From the NCBI GenBank assembly GCA_031288415.1, contig JAITRL010000345.1:1-51296 (forward strand): a DNA stretch of 51,296 nt, read 5' to 3'. The stretch comes from Deltaproteobacteria bacterium. Its GTDB lineage: Bacteria; Desulfobacterota; Desulfarculia; Adiutricales; Adiutricaceae. The notes beneath the pieces were generated by a model that had not been told where the DNA came from, made no database searches, and saw nothing but the letters and a program-made list of their open reading frames with translations. The position numbers and the translations under genes are program-made. How positions within the stretch are numbered: position 1 is the first letter of the stretch; each line of letters starts with the position of its first letter. Shown piece after piece: positions 47,874 to 51,296 of the stretch.

Positions 47874-49004
47874 ATGGCATTACCGGAACCAAGCCGGATC
47901 CCCGGCGGGCTGGCCCAGCCCGCCGGGCGCGTCTACAATTTCAACGGCGGCCCCGCCGCGCTGCCCCTCCCCGTGCTCGAGGAGGCGGCGGCCGAGCTTC
48001 TCAACTGGAGAGGCACGGGCATGTCCATACTCGAGAACAGCCACCGCGACAAAAAGGTCGTCGCCATGGCCCTGGAGGCCGAGGACGATCTCAAGTCGCT
48101 TCTCAGGCTGGGCGAGGATTGGAAGGTCCTCTTCCTCCAGGGCGGGGCGAGCCTCCAGTTCGCGATGATCCCCATGAACTTCGCCCCCGACGGGCTCCCC
48201 TGCGACTACGTGAACACCGGCATGTGGTCCGACAAGGCTTACAAGGAGGCCAGGCTGGTGGGCGCCGACGCGCGGCTGGCCGCCAGCTCGGAGGACGACG
48301 GCTTCACCTATATACCTGACTCCTTTTCCTTCAGGCTCGCCTCGCGCTACGTGTACCTCACCAGCAACAACACCGTGCGCGGCACCCAGTGGAAAGCCTT
48401 CCCGTCCAGGCCGCCCGCGCCGCTGGTGGCCGACATGTCCTCGGACTTCCTGTCGCGCCCCCTGGACCTGACGGATTTCGCCCTGGTGCACGCGGGCGCC
48501 CAGAAGAACGTGGCCCCCGCCGGGCTCACCATAGTTCTCGTCAGGAAGGACTTCGCCCTGAACGGCAAAAAGGGCCTCCCGCACCTGCTGGACTACAGGA
48601 CCTACATCGACTCCGACAGCATGTACAACACCCCCCCCGTGTTCTGCATCTACGTGGCCGGCCTGGTCTTCAAGTGGCTCAAGGCGCAGGGCGGGCTCGA
48701 CCGCGTGTGCCTGCGCAACGAGGCCAAGGCCAAACGGCTTTACGACGCCATCGACTCTTCCGGGGGCTTTTACAGGGGCACGGCCCGCGAGGACTCGAGG
48801 TCCCTCATGAACGTCACTTACCGGCTTCCCTCCCCCGAGCTCGAGAAGAAGTTCCTGGAGGAGGGCAAGGCGCAGGGGCTCTGCGGCCTGGGCGGCCACC
48901 GCTCCGTCGGCGGGGTGAGGGCCTCCATCTACAACGCGGTGCCCGATGCCGGAGTGGACGCCCTCATCGCCTTCATGAAGGATTTCCAGGCCGCGAACGG
49001 CTGA
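47874..49004 (+). CDS. serC: Phosphoserine aminotransferase
   Basis: YNFNGGPAALPLPVLEEAAAELLNWRGTGMSILENSHRDKK; LFLQGGASLQFAMIPMNF; VHAGAQKNVAPAGLTIVLVRKD; GHRSVGGVRASIYNAVP. Confidence 0.95.
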   Translation: MALPEPSRIPGGLAQPAGRVYNFNGGPAALPLPVLEEAAAELLNWRGTGMSILENSHRDKKVVAMALEAEDDLKSLLRLGEDWKVLFLQGGASLQFAMIPMNFAPDGLPCDYVNTGMWSDKAYKEARLVGADARLAASSEDDGFTYIPDSFSFRLASRYVYLTSNNTVRGTQWKAFPSRPPAPLVADMSSDFLSRPLDLTDFALVHAGAQKNVAPAGLTIVLVRKDFALNGKKGLPHLLDYRTYIDSDSMYNTPPVFCIYVAGLVFKWLKAQGGLDRVCLRNEAKAKRLYDAIDSSGGFYRGTAREDSRSLMNVTYRLPSPELEKKFLEEGKAQGLCGLGGHRSVGGVRASIYNAVPDAGVDALIAFMKDFQAANG

Positions 49005-49016
49005 AAGGCTCTCGAC

Positions 49017-49946
49017 ATGGCGCGCAAGGTGCTCATCAGCGACAAGATTGAGGAAGTCTGCCCCGCCGCGCTCAGGGAAGCGGGCATAGCCTGCGACCTT
49101 AAGCCCGGCCTTCCCCCCGAGGAGCTTCTGGCGGCCATCCCGGAATACGACGGGCTCATCGTCCGGAGCGCCACCAAGGTGACGGCCCAGGTCCTGGAGA
49201 AGGGCCGGGCTGGCAAGCTCAGGATAGTGGGCCGGGCGGGCGCGGGTGTCGACAACATCGACGTCGAGGCGGCCGGGCGCCTGGGCGTCAAGGTGGTCAA
49301 CACCCCTGGCCTGAACTCCAACGCGGTGGCCGAGCTTACGGTGGCCTTCGCCTTCATGCTGGCCCGGAACCTTGCCCTCGCTGACTCGACCCTCAAGGCC
49401 GGCCGCTGGGAAAAGAAGTCCCTCTCCGGCTTCGAGCTCTCCGGCAAGACCTTCGGGCTTGTGGGCTTCGGGCATGTGGGGAGGCTGGTCTGCGCCAAGG
49501 CCAAGGGCCTGGGCATGCGGGTCCTGGCCTGCGATCCCCTGGTCCCTGCGGAGGAGGCGAGGGCGGCGGGCGCCGAGCCCGTCTCCCTGGAGGAACTCTG
49601 GAAAGAGGCGGACTTTATCTCCCTCCACCTCCCCAAGAACAAGGACACCCTCAACCTCGTGGACGCCAGGGTCCTCGCCTCCTTCAAGCCGACCGCCTGC
49701 CTCATCAACTGCGCGCGTGGCGGGCTCGTGGACGAGGCCGCCCTTTTCGAGGCCCTCTCCAGAAAGAGCATAGCCGGGGCGGCCTTTGACGTGTTCGCCG
49801 CTGAGCCCCCCCTCGGCAGCCCGCTTCTGGACCTCCCCAACTTCATCGCCGCCCCGCACCTGGGGGCCTCCACCCTGGAGGCCCAGCTGGGGGTCGCCAG
49901 GAAGTCGGCGGAGCTGCTGGCGGAATTCTTCAGGGCCCAGGGCTAG
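49017..49946 (+). CDS. serA: D-3-phosphoglycerate dehydrogenase, short form without ACT/ASB domains
   Basis: VGRAGAGVDNIDVEAAGRLGVKVVNTPG; FGLVGFGHVGRLVCAKAKGLGM; LINCARGGLVDEAAL; APHLGASTLEAQLGVA. Confidence 0.92.
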   Translation: MARKVLISDKIEEVCPAALREAGIACDLKPGLPPEELLAAIPEYDGLIVRSATKVTAQVLEKGRAGKLRIVGRAGAGVDNIDVEAAGRLGVKVVNTPGLNSNAVAELTVAFAFMLARNLALADSTLKAGRWEKKSLSGFELSGKTFGLVGFGHVGRLVCAKAKGLGMRVLACDPLVPAEEARAAGAEPVSLEELWKEADFISLHLPKNKDTLNLVDARVLASFKPTACLINCARGGLVDEAALFEALSRKSIAGAAFDVFAAEPPLGSPLLDLPNFIAAPHLGASTLEAQLGVARKSAELLAEFFRAQG

Positions 49947-49961
49947 GCGCCGGAGGTTCCG

Positions 49962-51296
49962 GTGAAGGCGGCCGTGCCCGCATATCGAGTGCCTGCCCCT
50001 GCGGCGCCCGGGTCTTCTTTCTCCTGCGGCCGCCTTCGCCCCCCCGCCTTTCCCGGCCCCCTTAAGCCTGTCGCGCCTGAGGGCCTCTGCGATCCGCCCG
50101 ATCGCCGCGCTCTTTCAGTTTTTCCGGATCCTGCCGGCCTTTCGGGGATTTACGCCCTCCCCGCTCCTTCCGGCCGCTCCGGCGCGGCCGCTTTTTCCGC
50201 TTCTTCCTGCCTTTCCGATGCCTCCAGGGCCCCTGCGGCCGCGGCGAATGCCGGGGCCGCGCCGGGGCCCTTTTCTTTCGCCCGCTTCCGTGACCCGGCG
50301 CCGTCGGCGGCCGCGTTCCTTACGGCCGCGCTGGCCGTGCTGCTGGCTTCCGCCTCCCCGCTGGCCGCCCAAAGAGGGCCCCTTGAGGAGGAGGCCCCCT
50401 CTTTGGCCGGGCCAGGGCCCGCCGCGCAAGGCGCGCCGGGAGAGGCGGGATCCGCTGAGGAAGAGGCTGGAACCGGCGCGGAAAGGGACGGCGCCGCAGG
50501 CCTCTCCGGAGCGGCCGGGCGTGTTGCTGCGGGAAGGGAGGCCTCCCGGAGGGGCGCGGGAGGCTTTGCGGGCATCAGGGAGCAGGACCTGCCGCCGCCA
50601 GGCGAGCCTGAGCCGTTTTCCCGGCGGCTCCCGGAGGCCGGGGCGGAGGGCTTCTCCGGAACCCCGGCACAGGCTTTGCCGCAGGAAGCGTCCCCGGCCC
50701 CCCCGCAAGGAGCCGTGTCGGCCCCGCCGCAGGGCTCCGGGACTGCCGCGTCTCAGGATTCCGGTACGGGCTATCCTTCCGGCTTGGCATCGGAAGCTCC
50801 TTCAGGCCAGGGCCCCCTGCCCCCTCCGGGCCAGGGGCCTCCGGCTTTTCCGGGCCCTGGAGCGGCCGCGCCCCTGAGCCCGGAACCGGCCGCCCCCCCT
50901 TCCCCGGCAAGGCAGTCTCCGTCAGGTCAGGCGCCGGCGTCTTCTTTGGGCCAGGCCTTCCCGCCCGGCGCGGCGACTCCGGGGTCGCAAGATCAGGGCC
51001 AGGCCCTCCCGCCCGGCGCGGCGACTCCGGGGCCGCAAGATCAGGGCCAGGCCCTCCCGCCCGGCGCGGCGGCCCCGCCGCCAAGCCAGGGCCAAGCCTT
51101 CCCGCCCGGCGCGGCGGTTCCGCCGCCAAGCCAGGGCCTCCCGTTCGGCGCGCCGACTCCGGGGCCGCAAGATCAGAGCCAGGCCCTCCCGTTCGGCCAG
51201 GCTCCTCCGTCCCCGCCTGAGGCGCCTCCCGTTGCCGGGCCCGCGCCGCTTGCGCCCCGGACCCTGACGTCCCCTCCGCCGGGATCCCCTGGCGCG
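49962..51296 (+). CDS. Exported or membrane-anchored Pro/Ala/Gln-rich repeat protein, truncated by the right window edge
   Basis: GTG at 49962 with GGAGG 5 nt upstream; the frame is open to the end of the window. Contains a signal-like segment AAAFLTAALAVLLASASPLAAQ (about 50310-50375), then low-complexity GQALPPGAATPGPQDQ repeats. Missing from the ORF track because it has no stop in the window. The start site is uncertain. Confidence 0.6.
   Translation, partial: MKAAVPAYRVPAPAAPGSSFSCGRLRPPAFPGPLKPVAPEGLCDPPDRRALSVFPDPAGLSGIYALPAPSGRSGAAAFSASSCLSDASRAPAAAANAGAAPGPFSFARFRDPAPSAAAFLTAALAVLLASASPLAAQRGPLEEEAPSLAGPGPAAQGAPGEAGSAEEEAGTGAERDGAAGLSGAAGRVAAGREASRRGAGGFAGIREQDLPPPGEPEPFSRRLPEAGAEGFSGTPAQALPQEASPAPPQGAVSAPPQGSGTAASQDSGTGYPSGLASEAPSGQGPLPPPGQGPPAFPGPGAAAPLSPEPAAPPSPARQSPSGQAPASSLGQAFPPGAATPGSQDQGQALPPGAATPGPQDQGQALPPGAAAPPPSQGQAFPPGAAVPPPSQGLPFGAPTPGPQDQSQALPFGQAPPSPPEAPPVAGPAPLAPRTLTSPPPGSPGA
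50949..51200 (+). repeat. 48/45-bp in-frame tandem repeats (GQALPPGAATPGPQDQ), about 5 units
   Basis: ggccaggccctcccgcccggcgcggcgactccggggtcgcaagatcag at 50949 and 50997, shortened variants at 51045, 51090 and 51135. Confidence 0.9.

Noticed and set aside
47880-49859. 659-aa minus-strand ORF opposite serC/serA
   Set aside because: Spans two conserved genes in antisense; shadow ORF.

Overview
High-GC bacterial window with mostly chromosomal housekeeping genes; the gene content (PyrK-PyrD fusion, hpf-rapZ-mannose-type PTS cluster, DHH/CBS/CCA fusion, AAA/PD-(D/E)XK protein) suggests a deltaproteobacterial-type genome, but taxonomy is inferred only. About 27 CDSs can be supported. From left to right: a tandem set of three exported or membrane proteins (the first runs off the left edge and is absent from the ORF track); a pyrK-pyrD fusion and a PgeF/YfiH laccase-domain gene; a small orphan gene with a structured leader; a NahK-like kinase; a tandem UspA; a divergent malate/lactate dehydrogenase; a DyP peroxidase; YihY; a sigma-54 response regulator; rimI; PTS IIC/IIB/IIA; rapZ; hpf; DUF1178; a GGDEF cyclase; an AAA/PD-(D/E)XK protein; a degenerate KptA/Tpt1-like protein; a four-subunit 2-oxoacid:ferredoxin oxidoreductase; a PPDK with a histone-like tail; a XerC/D recombinase; a DHH-CBS-CCA fusion; a frameshifted DDE transposase pseudogene; serC and serA; and a Pro/Ala-repeat exported protein running off the right edge. 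Many long ORFs in the track are antisense artefacts of high GC. The strongest leads are the KptA-like apparent pseudoenzyme next to the AAA/PD-(D/E)XK gene, the basic tail on PPDK, the repeat-bearing lipoprotein array, recurrent low-complexity insertions inside conserved enzymes, and the hidden transposase pseudogene. All calls come from reading the sequence; no database or software was used.
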